Below are positions 32,480-41,203 of a stretch of 64,000 nt of DNA, in pieces. Made by a program: the position numbers and the translations under genes. The notes under the pieces were generated by a model. The model was not told the origin of the DNA. It did not search any database and saw only the letters and a list, made by a program, of their open reading frames with translations. The DNA is from Kitasatospora sp. CB01950 (GTDB lineage: Bacteria; Actinomycetota; Actinomycetes; Streptomycetales; Streptomycetaceae), in the NCBI RefSeq assembly GCF_001905465.1, contig NZ_LISX01000023.1, positions 1 through 64,000 on the forward strand. Direction: 5' to 3'. How positions within the stretch are numbered: the stretch's first letter is position 1; every line of letters starts with the position of its first letter.

Positions 32480-33463
32480 ATGAACGCAACTGGGGGCGGA
32501 GAACGGCTCGACGGCGATCCCGAAGTGCACGGCTGGGACGCCACGCGGGCATGGGTGGAGAAGGGTCTCGCGGACGGGGAGCGGATCGCCGACGCCGAGC
32601 GGCTGCGCGGCGGCTGGACGTCGGAGATGCGCAGGCTCCGTGTCGAAGGGCCGGGCGGCCGACGGGACTTGGTGCTGCGGTCGTTCGTGAAGCCGTTCTT
32701 CGTCGAGCACGCGGACGGCCTGCTGTCCCGCGAAGCCGCGATCCTGCGCCTGCTCGGGGCGACGGACGTGCCCGCGGCCACGCTCCTGGACGTGGACGCC
32801 ACCGCGATGCACTGCGACCACCCGTCCCTGCTGATGTCCTTGCTGCCCGGAGGCGTCCGCCTGGACGACCGGGACGCCGAGCGCCGGGTCGAGCTGCTGG
32901 CCGAGCAGTTGGTGCGCATCCACCAGGTCGAGGTGTCCCGTGCGGAGCGGCCGCGGGCCTGGCAGGCGTGGACGTCGCCGGAGCGGGTGACGCTCCCGCC
33001 GCACACGGCGCGGCCCGAGCTCTGGCAGCGGGCCGTCGACGTCATCCGGCAGGAGCCGCCCGCTCTGCGGCCCTGCTTCCTGCACCGGGACTTCCACCCG
33101 GGCAACGTGCTCTTCGAGGGCGAGGGGGACGAGGCCCGGATCAGTGGAGTGGTCGACTGGGTGGAGACCTCGTGGGGGCCGGCCGACCTCGACGTGGCGC
33201 ACTGCTCGACGGCGCTGTCCCTGCTGCACGGCGTCCCCCTGGGGATGACCTTCGCCGACCGATACCTCGCCGCGGGCGGGAGCCTCGCCGAGCAGCCTGC
33301 GGCGCACCTGTACTGGCGGGTCCTCGACGCCCTGGCGTTCGCTCCGGACGCGGAGAAGGTGGCCGTCCCCTGGCGGGAGGTCGGCCGCGCGGATCTGACC
33401 CCCGCCCTGCTGAGCAGCCGACTCGAGGAGTACCTGCACGCCCTGTTCGAGCGCTACGCGTAG
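32480..33463 (+). CDS. Aminoglycoside phosphotransferase (APH) family kinase
   Basis: The 327-residue protein has the APH/choline kinase fold: the catalytic loop FLHRDFHPGNVLF near residues 208-220 (His-x-Asp...Asn) and the metal-binding VVDWVETSWGPADLD near 232-246. Such enzymes phosphorylate small molecules or antibiotics; resistance cannot be inferred from this alone. The start ATG at 32480 lies closely after CCTTCCTTC. It is a single gene, with no clear relation to the barstar-domain gene upstream. Confidence 0.9.
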   Translation: MNATGGGERLDGDPEVHGWDATRAWVEKGLADGERIADAERLRGGWTSEMRRLRVEGPGGRRDLVLRSFVKPFFVEHADGLLSREAAILRLLGATDVPAATLLDVDATAMHCDHPSLLMSLLPGGVRLDDRDAERRVELLAEQLVRIHQVEVSRAERPRAWQAWTSPERVTLPPHTARPELWQRAVDVIRQEPPALRPCFLHRDFHPGNVLFEGEGDEARISGVVDWVETSWGPADLDVAHCSTALSLLHGVPLGMTFADRYLAAGGSLAEQPAAHLYWRVLDALAFAPDAEKVAVPWREVGRADLTPALLSSRLEEYLHALFERYA

Positions 33464-33587
33464 GCCGGCGCGAGGCCTGCGGCCGTGATTGAACGTGTTC
33501 AAACTTTCTGCCAAGCTACCTCCGGGTCGATCAGGCGCGTACCGATGCGCTGCACTTCGAGATCGGCCGGGCAAGGGGGCGAGGGGC

Positions 33588-33818
33588 ATGGAGTCGGCGC
33601 GGCAGGCCGGTCGGCGGGGGTGGCGCAGCGCGGTGCTGGCGGGGCTTGTGCTCGTGGGGTGCACCGCGTGCGCGTACGCCGGGGGCGACGACGTGGCGAT
33701 CGAGCACTCCTCCGCAAGATCGGGACGTGACCGCGCCGGGCGGGTCACCCGGCGGCGTGGGCGAGGGGCGGGGCTACGGCCTGGGCGTCGGCATTCTCGC
33801 CGAGCCAGAGGCCGATGA
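33588..33818 (+). pseudogene. Truncated lipoprotein gene, probable remnant
   Basis: The frame begins with ATG at 33588 after GGGGGCGAGGGG and encodes a lipoprotein signal: WRSAVLAGLVLVGCTAC has a basic flank, hydrophobic core and lipobox LVGC. After about 45 residues the sequence turns into Arg/Gly-rich text and overlaps the 3' end of the NADP-F420 reductase-like gene on the other strand. No mature domain is left, so a truncated gene is likely. The 281-bp gap holds nothing else. Confidence 0.4.
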
Positions 33819-34386
33819 AGAGCGCGGCGGTGGCCTCCAGCAGATGGGCGCGGGTCAACGGGCCGGCCTGGACGGGCGTGCAGCCGAGGTCGCGGACCAG
33901 TGCGGCAGTGCGCGCGAGGGCGTCCGGGTGGTCGCCGCAGAGCGGGACGGCGAGGGGGCGGCCGTCGAAGACCGGGGGCCGCAGCCGCCAGACGTCCTCG
34001 TGGCACAGGTTGAACGCCTTCACCACCCGGGCCTCCGGCGCAGCCATCGCCAACTGCTGGGCGGCGGAAGGGCCGTGGCCGGTGAGCAGGTCGAAGCCCG
34101 GGCCGATCGGGTTGGCGCAGTCGATCAGGACACGGCCCGCCAGCACGTCGCGCAACTCGCGCACCACCTCCGCTCCCGCACCGTACGGCAGCGCGGCGAG
34201 CACCACCTCGCCGGCCCCCGCAGCCTCGCACAGTCCGGCCGGGCGAGCCCCGTGCCCGATCCGTTCGGCGAGCGCGCGGGCCTTGGCCGCGTCCCGGCCG
34301 CCGACGGTCACCCGGTGCCCCGCGCGGGCCCACCGGGTGGCGAGCGCGTCGGCCATCCGGCCCGTCCCGAGGACACCGATCGCCAT
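33745..34386 (-). CDS. NADPH-dependent F420 reductase-like protein
   Basis: The 213-residue protein has an N-terminal Rossmann motif GVLGTGRMADALATRWARAGHRVTVGGRD (about 4-32, split) and the downstream ALPYGAG, LIDCANPIGPG and VKAFN segments typical of the NADP-F420 oxidoreductase / NAD-binding 'F420_oxidored' family. It could move hydride between NADPH and F420, though a different reductase activity is possible. It is divergent from an HxlR regulator across 100 bp, a common arrangement for redox-responsive genes. The 3' end overlaps the decayed lipoprotein frame. Confidence 0.87.
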   Translation of the reverse strand: MAIGVLGTGRMADALATRWARAGHRVTVGGRDAAKARALAERIGHGARPAGLCEAAGAGEVVLAALPYGAGAEVVRELRDVLAGRVLIDCANPIGPGFDLLTGHGPSAAQQLAMAAPEARVVKAFNLCHEDVWRLRPPVFDGRPLAVPLCGDHPDALARTAALVRDLGCTPVQAGPLTRAHLLEATAALFIGLWLGENADAQAVAPPLAHAAG

Positions 34387-34486
34387 CGCTTCACCGGTCG
34401 TCAACTGCTCCACAACTGCTCCACTCCGTACGGGATTCGGTCGATCTCCTTCGACAGTAGGGAACCGGTCGGGCACCATTCGGTAC

Positions 34487-34882
34487 GTGACCACCGACGC
34501 CTTCCTCGCCGACTGCCGGGCCCGTCTCGCCTTCGACCTGCTCTCCAACACCTGGAACGCCGTGGTGCTCTGGGCGCTGCGCGACGGCCCGCACCGCCCC
34601 GTCGAGCTGCGTGAGCGGATCGGCGGCATCAGCTCCAAGGTGCTGACGGAGACGCTGCGCCGCCTCCAGTACCACGGCCTGATCGATCGCCACCCTCAAC
34701 GCCGGGTCGTGGAGTACGAGTTGACTGATCTCGGCCGCACCCTGCTGGGTCCGATCGACGCCTTCGGGGCTTGGGCGTTCGAGCACGGTGACGAGGTCCT
34801 GGCCGCGCAGGAGGCGGCGGACGGCGGGGTGGACGGCGCGGCGGAAGGCGCTTTGGGCGGCGCGGTGGAGGGCGCGGGGTGA
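34487..34882 (+). CDS. HxlR-family transcriptional regulator
   Basis: The 131-residue protein carries an HxlR winged helix: LLSNTWNAVVLWALRDGPHRPVELRERIGGISSKVLTETLRRL (about residues 15-58, split) and LIDRHPQRRVVEYELTDLGRTL. HxlR proteins often respond to electrophiles or redox state and control an adjacent reductase, here the divergent F420-type reductase. The GTG at 34487 is used. The C-terminal 25 residues are a Gly/Ala/Glu repeat encoded by short DNA repeats that end near the stop codon. Confidence 0.92.
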   Translation: MTTDAFLADCRARLAFDLLSNTWNAVVLWALRDGPHRPVELRERIGGISSKVLTETLRRLQYHGLIDRHPQRRVVEYELTDLGRTLLGPIDAFGAWAFEHGDEVLAAQEAADGGVDGAAEGALGGAVEGAG

Positions 34883-35148
34883 GCGGGGAGCAGCCGGGGG
34901 CGGCGGAGATCGCGGGGTGGCTGAGCGCCGTCGCCGAGGGCCGGGTGGACCGGGACACGGCCGACCGGTGGGCCCGGCGGTGGGTGACGGACGATGCGCT
35001 GGAGTGGGACGAGGTGCCCTGGCGGGCGCTGAACCTGCTGTACGGCATCGACCTGCGGACCGGGCCGGACGGTCCGTACCTGCACAGCGACGAGCAAGTG
35101 TGTGAATTGGCAAGGGAGTTGAAGGAGGAGGCGGACCGCAGTCGCTGA
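34879..35148 (+). CDS. Small hypothetical protein
   Basis: The 89-residue product starts in a GTGA overlap with the HxlR gene, so it is translationally coupled. It is acidic and Trp-rich (WLSAVAEGRVDRDTADRWARRWV and WRALNLLYGIDLR), without signal or membrane segments. I do not recognise a domain, although similar small proteins occur in streptomycetes. The 219 bp that follow hold no gene before the repeat-rich secreted protein. Confidence 0.75.
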   Translation: MSGEQPGAAEIAGWLSAVAEGRVDRDTADRWARRWVTDDALEWDEVPWRALNLLYGIDLRTGPDGPYLHSDEQVCELARELKEEADRSR

Positions 35149-35367
35149 GTGGTGGCGGCGCAAGCGGTGGTGGCGCAAGCGGTGGTGGGCCGAACGGGGG
35201 AGGGCGGCCCCGGCGGATGGACCGTCGGAATGGAATGCGGGTCGGTGCCGCGCGAATGCTGTGACGAGCGGTTACGTATCGGGCAGTCCCATCACCCCTT
35301 CCGACCGCAGCTGGGCCTGCCGCCGCAGAGCGTGCGTGCCGCCCGGCCGGGATCACGAGGAACCCCC

Positions 35368-35859
35368 ATGGCACCGCACCCCCGAGGCGCCGCGCTACTC
35401 GCGGCTGCCGCGCTCACCCTGCTCCTGGCCCCCTCCGCCGCCGCCCTCGGCGCGCCGGTCCGGCCCTCCGAACCCGCGCCCGCCGACACGGCGGTCGTCG
35501 CTCCGGCCGACACGACAGCCGACACGACGGCCGACACCTCGGTTGTCGCTCCGGCCGACCCCACGGCCGACACGACGGTTGTCGCGCCCGGTGATCCGTT
35601 CGGGATCGGCGACATCGCCACGCCCGGCGGCGTTCCGCTGACCGAGGACATCGCCACGCCGGGCGGCGTCCCGCTGCCCGCCGACTCGGCGACGCCCGGC
35701 GGCACTCCCGCCACCGGCGGCGTGCCGGGGCACCCCGACGAGGCGGCGCCGCAGGCCGTGCTCCGGCCCGTCGACAAGGTCTACCCCGCGCTGCCGCCGC
35801 CCGGCCGGCTCGTCCGCGCCGACCCCGTCGAGCGAGCGGTGGCCGCACCCGGACGCTGA
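35368..35859 (+). CDS. Secreted repeat protein
   Basis: The 163-residue product has a signal peptide (MAPHPRGAALLAAAALTLLL to about residue 27) and then two low-complexity repeat zones: TADTT/VVAPAD units (about 35-75) and three copies of IATPGGVPL-like units (about 85-125). A Pro-rich tail follows. It is probably extended and surface-exposed; no function is known. The ATG at 35368 follows ACGAGGAA. Confidence 0.7.
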   Translation: MAPHPRGAALLAAAALTLLLAPSAAALGAPVRPSEPAPADTAVVAPADTTADTTADTSVVAPADPTADTTVVAPGDPFGIGDIATPGGVPLTEDIATPGGVPLPADSATPGGTPATGGVPGHPDEAAPQAVLRPVDKVYPALPPPGRLVRADPVERAVAAPGR

Positions 35860-35933
35860 GCATGTCGCGTCGGCCCGGCCACTACCGCGCTCTGTGCGCC
35901 CGGTGGCCGGGCCGAGTCGCGCGTTGTCGCGGT

Positions 35934-36341
35934 TCAGGGGAAGAGCTGGGCCAGGACGGCGTCCAGGTCGAGGTGTTCGGACTCGGTGCCGGGCGGAACC
36001 AGGGTGAACGCGTCGTTGAGGAACGCCGCGACCGCCTTCGCCGGAACGCTCACCACGGTCCGCCCGGCGTCGTGCGGGTTCAGCGTGACCAGCACCCGGC
36101 CGTCCGGACCTGGCTCGACCCGGACGTCGCCGTCGCCGGCCGACGCGAGGCGTCCCTCGGCCAGCAGATCCCGTCCGAAGTACCACTCGAGGGTTTCGCC
36201 CTGCGGCCCGCGCGAGGGGAACGCGAGGCACACCCCGTACGGCAGCGAGGCCTCGAAGCGCAGCTGCGCACTCAGCGCGACGTGGGGGAACGGCCCCTCG
36301 GGGAGGGTGACGGCGGTGGACCGGGACGTGGCGACGGGCAT
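35934..36341 (-). CDS. SsgA-family sporulation/cell-division regulator
   Basis: The 135-residue protein belongs to the SsgA-like proteins, found only in morphologically complex actinomycetes. Landmarks are LRFEASLPYGVCLAF, EWYFGRDLLAEG and LVPPGTESEHLDLDAVLAQLF at the C-terminus. Paralogues help place septa and the peptidoglycan machinery during sporulation; this one is not clearly SsgB and its role is unknown. The ATG at 36341 follows GGTGAGG. The 249-bp upstream gap shows no gene. Confidence 0.92.
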   Translation of the reverse strand: MPVATSRSTAVTLPEGPFPHVALSAQLRFEASLPYGVCLAFPSRGPQGETLEWYFGRDLLAEGRLASAGDGDVRVEPGPDGRVLVTLNPHDAGRTVVSVPAKAVAAFLNDAFTLVPPGTESEHLDLDAVLAQLFP

Positions 36342-36590
36342 GCGGCGGAACCTCACCTGATCGACGGCGTGCGGCGGCGTGTGCTGGCTGGTCCCGGCGC
36401 GGCTACCCCGTCGGGGCCGTTCCACGCCGTGCTCGCCGCGATTTGCGGAACCGTTTTCGCGCGCCCCGTGGTTGGGCTTCTGTTCGGCTGCGGCGAGCAG
36501 AAGAACTCATGAACTTCCGCTGTGGAGACTCTGCTTGACGCGACGTCGTAGGGTGGGGCCGAACCCGAGACGATCAAGGAGCTGCCCGCC

Positions 36591-37115
36591 ATGCCGGCCG
36601 AGATCACGCTGCGACCCGTCACCGCCGACGACCTCGACCTCTTCGAGCGCGAGTTCGGCGGCCCGGACGGCGTCGGCCCCTACCAGTGGTTCGGCTACCG
36701 CTCGACGGACGGCGTGCGCCGCCGATTCGCCGAGAACGGGCTGCTCGGCGCGGACGGCGGCGTCCTCGCCGTCGCCGAGTCCGGCCGCACCGTCGGCCGT
36801 GTCGAGTGGTTCCCCGGCAGCTGGGGCCGCCCCGAGACCTCCGCCTGCTGGACCCTCGCCATAGGCCTGATCCCCACCGCGCAGGGCCGCGGCACCGGCA
36901 CCCGCGCCCAACGCCTCCTCGCCGACTACCTGTTCGCCCACACCCGCGCCGAACGCCTCCAGGCCTGGACGGACTGCGCGAACGTCGCGGAGCAACGCGC
37001 CCTGGAGAAGGCGGGTTTCACGCGCGAGGGCGTGCTGCGGTCGGCCCAGTGGCGGGACGGGCGGTGGCACGACCAGGTGATCTACTCGCTGCTGCGGACG
37101 GACGGGGGAGCGTGA
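36591..37115 (+). CDS. GNAT-family N-acetyltransferase (RimJ/RimL-like)
   Basis: The 174-residue protein is a GNAT with the Acetyltransf_3 pattern: ITLRPVTADDLDLFEREFGG at the N-terminus, ALAIGLIPTAQGRGTGTRAQRLLADYLF around 85-110 as the acetyl-CoA loop (QGRGTG), and RALEKAGFTREGVLRSAQWRDGRWHD. The acceptor is unknown. Its last 98 bases overlap the last bases of a second GNAT gene on the other strand, an unusually long convergent overlap. Confidence 0.92.
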   Translation: MPAEITLRPVTADDLDLFEREFGGPDGVGPYQWFGYRSTDGVRRRFAENGLLGADGGVLAVAESGRTVGRVEWFPGSWGRPETSACWTLAIGLIPTAQGRGTGTRAQRLLADYLFAHTRAERLQAWTDCANVAEQRALEKAGFTREGVLRSAQWRDGRWHDQVIYSLLRTDGGA

Positions 37116-37626
37116 CCGGGCGCCGCATGCAGACCCGGTCGGCGAGGTCGAGTCCGAAGGCGGCCTCCTCGGCGAGCACCTGCCGCAGCGCGGCGGTGAG
37201 TCGGTCGTCCGCGAGCTCGCGGAAGCCGAGCCGACGGTAGTAGGGCGCGTTCCACGGGACGCTGCGGAACGTCGACAGCGTCAGCGCGGCGAGCCCGCGC
37301 CCGGCCGCCCAGCCCTCGACGTGGTCGATCAGCTCCCGTCCCAACCCCCGCCCGGCGGCGGACGGGTGGACACTGACCTGCTCGATGTGCGCGCAGCCGT
37401 CGAGGGGACGGGCCAGCAGGAAGCCCTGCGGTCGGTCGGCGGGGTCCGCGCCGACCCAGAGGTGGCCGAGCTGTTGGTGCGGCGCGAAGTCCGCGGCGGA
37501 GGGCGGCGGGTGGTCGGCGATCTCCGGCATGCCGATGGCGCGGAAGGCTGCGCCGGCGGCGAGTTGGAGCCCGGGCAGCAGGGGCAGGTCGGCGGGCGTG
37601 GCGGGGCGGAGCGGTAGGGCGGGCAC
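37018..37626 (-). CDS. GNAT-family N-acetyltransferase, third gene of the NACHT operon
   Basis: The 202-residue protein is a GNAT: LPLRPATPADLPLLPGL at the N-terminus, IEQVSVHPSAAGRGLGRELIDHV near 90-112 as the acetyl-CoA loop and APYYRRLGFRELADDRL. The tail beyond about residue 165 is an Arg/Pro/Ala-rich extension that overlaps the 3' end of the opposite GNAT gene. The GTG at 37626 lies only 5 bases past the stop of the NACHT gene, so it may be translationally coupled to it; whether it belongs to the conflict system or is a passenger is open. Confidence 0.87.
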   Translation of the reverse strand: MPALPLRPATPADLPLLPGLQLAAGAAFRAIGMPEIADHPPPSAADFAPHQQLGHLWVGADPADRPQGFLLARPLDGCAHIEQVSVHPSAAGRGLGRELIDHVEGWAAGRGLAALTLSTFRSVPWNAPYYRRLGFRELADDRLTAALRQVLAEEAAFGLDLADRVCMRRPVTLPRPSAAASRSPGRATARPATGPTAARPRA

Positions 37627-37631
37627 TCCAT

Positions 37632-40600
37632 TCAGCGTGGCGGAGCGGAACCGCCGAGTCGAAAGATGGTCAGGCGATCCGCCGGAAAGCGTTCCCGGCC
37701 GATCAGGTGAGAAACCGAGATCGACTCCGGAATGTCCAGGGCCAGTCGAAGGTGGTCGGGAAGCTGCGTCAGGTCGAGCGAGGTGCAGTCGTGGGCGAGC
37801 CGTAGGGCCAGGCTCTTGAGGCCGGGAAACGTCGGGTGGACGTGGGCCAGCGGGTAGTGGGGAGGAACGTCGACCAGGCCCAGGTCCTGAATGCCGGTCA
37901 TCGGCGCCAGGGCCGGCCACACTGCGGCACTCGGTGCCGGCAGTGTGAGGGCCTGTAGTTTCGGCATGCTCCCCAGGATGGCCCACAGCTCGTGGAACTG
38001 CTGCCCGGTCAGGACGGATCGGATGGAGAGGGAGCCGAGCGGCAGGTGGATCAGTGCGGTCAGGTCGTCCAGGTTCGGGCACTGGTGGAGGCCGAGGCTG
38101 CTGAGGTGCTTCCATCCGAGGAGGAAGGAGAGGTCCCGCAATCCGGGGAGGGAATTGATGGTCAACGTCTCTACTGCGGGCGCAAGTTGACTCCATCGGA
38201 GCGGGTCGACCGGCATGGCCGGCCCGCTGAGTTCGACGTGGCGCAGCGTCGGATGGTCGGCCAGTGCGTCGATCTCGGCGAGGGAGCAGAGCCGCACCGA
38301 GATAGCGGAGAGATCGGCGCGGCGGACCACCCGTCGGGCGAAGTCGTCGAACTCGAAGTGCGGCCACTGGCGGACGACGCTCGGCAGTGGGTCGTCCTGC
38401 TCGGCCAGCGTCGCCAGCAGAGCGAGCGCATCGCCGCCGCCGATGAACCCCAGGACGTTCGGCACCAACTGGTATGCCTTGCGTACGAGTTCCGGCTCAC
38501 TCTCCACGATCTCGCTCAGCAGGGGAACGAGGTCCTCCCCGACGGCGGCCAACCGGAGGGCGGAGGCCTGGGGTCGGAGAAGCGCGGGGAGATGGTCGCG
38601 GAGCCGGGCGAGGATCGCCGCGCGGACCTCGCCGTCGAGTTCTGGAGCGCTCGGGAGGCAGGTCGCGGCCAGCAGGTGGATGTCGGGCCGGAGTTCGGGC
38701 GGGGCGGCGTCGCCCTCGGCGAGGACGGCGGTGAGGAGTTCGGCGCGTTCGCGCCGGCCGCAGTGGCCGACGGTCATCCGGATGACGTCGCCCCACTGTT
38801 CGTCGGCGGCGTGGCCGGCGAGCAGGCCGAAGTCGCGTTCCTCACGGAACTCCATGGCGGCCAGGTAGTCCTGGAAGGTGCGGTGGATGAACTGGAAGGT
38901 GTCGGGGCCGGTTTCGGTGATCAGGCCGGTGCGGTTGAGCAGGTGGACCCAGGCCTGCTCGGCGTCGGTGTGGCGGGCCACCCCGGGCAAGTCGCGCAGT
39001 GCCTTGGCGAGTTGGGCGACCGCATCGCGACGGTGGCCCTCGGACTGGTTGTTGCGCACCAGCCAGTGGGCGATCCGGCGGAGCATCGCCGACTGCTCCT
39101 CCTCGGACGCCCGGAGCTGCTCCGCGCCCTGCACCTTGCGGCCCTCGTCGCGCTTGACCAGCATCATCGCCATCGCGTCTCGGTACAGCGCCATCCGGTT
39201 GCGCGGCAGTGCGCCGTCCGACTCCCGGTTGAGGGCGCAGATCATCGCGCAGAGCAACGGGCTGTCGGTGAGCAGGGACAGCTCAGGGACGGACTCCAGG
39301 GTGCGCAGCAGGTCGGCCTGGTCCTGTTCGATCTCCTGCTGCCAGCGCCGTTCCTGCGCGTCGTCGTGCGGGGTGTCGAGGAGGTTGCGCAGGGCGGCGC
39401 GGTGCCAGCGGGCGATGAGTCGGCGGCGGTCCTCGCTGTTCATCGGGCAGAGCAGCAGTTCGTCGAAGCCGAGGTGGGCGAGCCAGTCGTGGGGGACGGC
39501 GGACGGGCGGACGGTGGCCACCGTCAGGGTGTCGGGGTAGTGGTCGAGGAGGCGTTCCAGCCAGTCGAGGGCTTCGTCGCGCTGCTCGTTCGGCACCTCG
39601 TCCAGGCCGTCCACCAGCAGCAGCGCGCGGCCGCTGCCGAGCAGGCGGTGCGCCCAGCCGGGGGGTTGGCGGTCGGCGCACATCCGGTCGTCGAGGGTCA
39701 GGAACTGCTCGGGGCGGGGCTGCATGACGCCCTTGCGGTGCAGCTTGCGGAGTTGGAGGACCAACGGGACGCGGTGGTTGAACGCGGCCAGGTCCTCGCC
39801 GAGGGTGCCGTTCATCGCGCCGACGGCCAGCCACTGCACCAGGGTGGTCTTGCCGGAGCCGGCCTGGCCTCGGACCAGGACCCGGCGGCGGTGTGCGAGG
39901 ACGCGCTCGGCGCGCTGCGGGCCGAGGTCGGTGACGGTGACGGTACCGGAGCCGGTGCCGGAGCCGGTGACGGTGCCGGTGGAGCGGATCTCCAGGCTCA
40001 GGTAGGAGGTGGTGAGGTGCCAGCCGCGGCGGTCGTGGCCGGCGGACTGGCGCAGGCCGAAGATCCGGATCCGGCCGTAGTCCGCCTCGATGTCCCGCGC
40101 GTACTCGCGTTCGAAGGTGCGGTCGGCGAGACCGGCGGGGGAAACGCTTTCCAGGTGCGGGAGCCGGCCGAGGTGCTTGATGAGGGTGGCGCGGAGTTCG
40201 GGGTCGCCGAGCAGCGCCGTCATCGGGACCATGGCGAGCTGCGAGTGCTGCCAGCTGTCCGGCTGCCGGTCCTGGACGGCGATGCCGAGCAGGCGGTCCT
40301 GCCACACCACGGCGGCGCCCGACATGCCCGACCACGGCGAGGCGGCGTCGGCCGGGGAACGGGGTGGGTGCTGCTGGAGGAGCAGGGCCGGGCGCCCGGC
40401 CCGGCGACCGGAGGCCGGAGCGAGGGTGGCCGGCACCTGGACCGTGTCGAGGCGCTCGTGCCGGTCGCGCCCCACCCGAGGAAAACCCGTCAGGTGGCAG
40501 CCCTCGACGGGGTCGAGCGTCTCGACCGCGCCCCAGCCGAGCGGTTCGAAGGACGCGGCGGGAACCAGGTCGTTGATGGCGAGCAGCAGGGTGGCGTCGA

Positions 40601-40778
40601 AATCGTCGGAGCGCCACAGGGCGATGCAGATCGTCCAGCCGGCTCCGTCGAGGACAGCGGCCTCCACCACCGACCCGCCGACATGGGCCGCGGTGAGGAT
40701 CAGCCGCGGGCTGAGCAGGAAGCCGCTGCCCTGGGTCTCGCCCCGGACCGCCGCCACGTGGTGGGCGAGGAGAGCCAC
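37632..40778 (-). CDS. Trypsin-like protease - NACHT NTPase - leucine-rich-repeat-like protein
   Basis: The 1,048-residue protein begins with a trypsin-fold domain (1-200) with an intact triad: His32 (LTAAHV), Asp61 (DDFDATLL) and Ser153 (GMSGAA). A linker (215-285) follows, then a NACHT NTPase with Walker A GQAGSGKTT (304-312) and Walker B LLLVDGLDEV (385-394), a helical region with FIHRTFQDYLAAMEF typical of STAND proteins (near 655-669), and a C-terminal repeat region (about 815-1035) of LRR-like units. NACHT proteins of this type act in bacterial anti-phage and conflict responses, where sensing by the repeats activates the effector, here a protease. The GTG at 40778 is 2 bases past the Trypco2 stop codon. 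Confidence 0.9.
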   Translation of the reverse strand: MALLAHHVAAVRGETQGSGFLLSPRLILTAAHVGGSVVEAAVLDGAGWTICIALWRSDDFDATLLLAINDLVPAASFEPLGWGAVETLDPVEGCHLTGFPRVGRDRHERLDTVQVPATLAPASGRRAGRPALLLQQHPPRSPADAASPWSGMSGAAVVWQDRLLGIAVQDRQPDSWQHSQLAMVPMTALLGDPELRATLIKHLGRLPHLESVSPAGLADRTFEREYARDIEADYGRIRIFGLRQSAGHDRRGWHLTTSYLSLEIRSTGTVTGSGTGSGTVTVTDLGPQRAERVLAHRRRVLVRGQAGSGKTTLVQWLAVGAMNGTLGEDLAAFNHRVPLVLQLRKLHRKGVMQPRPEQFLTLDDRMCADRQPPGWAHRLLGSGRALLLVDGLDEVPNEQRDEALDWLERLLDHYPDTLTVATVRPSAVPHDWLAHLGFDELLLCPMNSEDRRRLIARWHRAALRNLLDTPHDDAQERRWQQEIEQDQADLLRTLESVPELSLLTDSPLLCAMICALNRESDGALPRNRMALYRDAMAMMLVKRDEGRKVQGAEQLRASEEEQSAMLRRIAHWLVRNNQSEGHRRDAVAQLAKALRDLPGVARHTDAEQAWVHLLNRTGLITETGPDTFQFIHRTFQDYLAAMEFREERDFGLLAGHAADEQWGDVIRMTVGHCGRRERAELLTAVLAEGDAAPPELRPDIHLLAATCLPSAPELDGEVRAAILARLRDHLPALLRPQASALRLAAVGEDLVPLLSEIVESEPELVRKAYQLVPNVLGFIGGGDALALLATLAEQDDPLPSVVRQWPHFEFDDFARRVVRRADLSAISVRLCSLAEIDALADHPTLRHVELSGPAMPVDPLRWSQLAPAVETLTINSLPGLRDLSFLLGWKHLSSLGLHQCPNLDDLTALIHLPLGSLSIRSVLTGQQFHELWAILGSMPKLQALTLPAPSAAVWPALAPMTGIQDLGLVDVPPHYPLAHVHPTFPGLKSLALRLAHDCTSLDLTQLPDHLRLALDIPESISVSHLIGRERFPADRLTIFRLGGSAPPR

Positions 40779-40780
40779 GG

Positions 40781-41098
40781 TCAGAATCCGTCCCGGCTGC
40801 CCAGGTCGTCGTTGGAGATGTCGACGCTGCCGCCGGTGGCCGCGTCCTTCGGCGTCAGCGTCACCGACACCTTCTGGGTGCGGGTCTGTGCGACGCCTGC
40901 TTCGGCGTCGGCGGAGACGACCCAGGCCTTGATGCGGCCCTTGGCGCGGGCGTCGCGCTTGAGCTCGACGGTGAAGTCGAGAGTGACCGGGCCGACCTCG
41001 AACTGGATGGCCTGGCCGCGGCCGCGCTCGGAGGCGTCCAGCAGTCCCAGGCGGATCGCCTCGATCGCGTCGGCCAGTTCGATGTCGTCACGGTCCAT
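40781..41098 (-). CDS. Trypco2-domain protein
   Basis: The 105-residue protein matches the trypsin-co-occurring domain 2 (Trypco2) family, known from comparative genomics of conflict systems: IELADAIEAIRLGLLDASERGRG, IQFEVGPVTLDFTVEL and VSVTLTPKD. The family's biochemical role is not known; association with trypsin-NTPase proteins suggests it regulates or is cleaved by the protease. It is the first gene of the operon and directly precedes the trypsin-NACHT gene with a 2-base gap. The promoter must lie within 41099-41203. Confidence 0.88.
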   Translation of the reverse strand: MDRDDIELADAIEAIRLGLLDASERGRGQAIQFEVGPVTLDFTVELKRDARAKGRIKAWVVSADAEAGVAQTRTQKVSVTLTPKDAATGGSVDISNDDLGSRDGF

Positions 41099-41203
41099 CA
41101 GTCGTCCCCCACGGCTCGGAGTGTCCCGAGGCCGAGCGTAGAGCGTGGGCCGGACAACCGTGGTGCGGTTGCGTCAAGTCGCCTCAAGCTACCGCACGTT
41201 GGG

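Noticed and set aside
32480..33463. Aminoglycoside resistance gene
   Set aside because: The APH family is broad, with many non-resistance kinases, and nothing in the sequence indicates aminoglycoside specificity.
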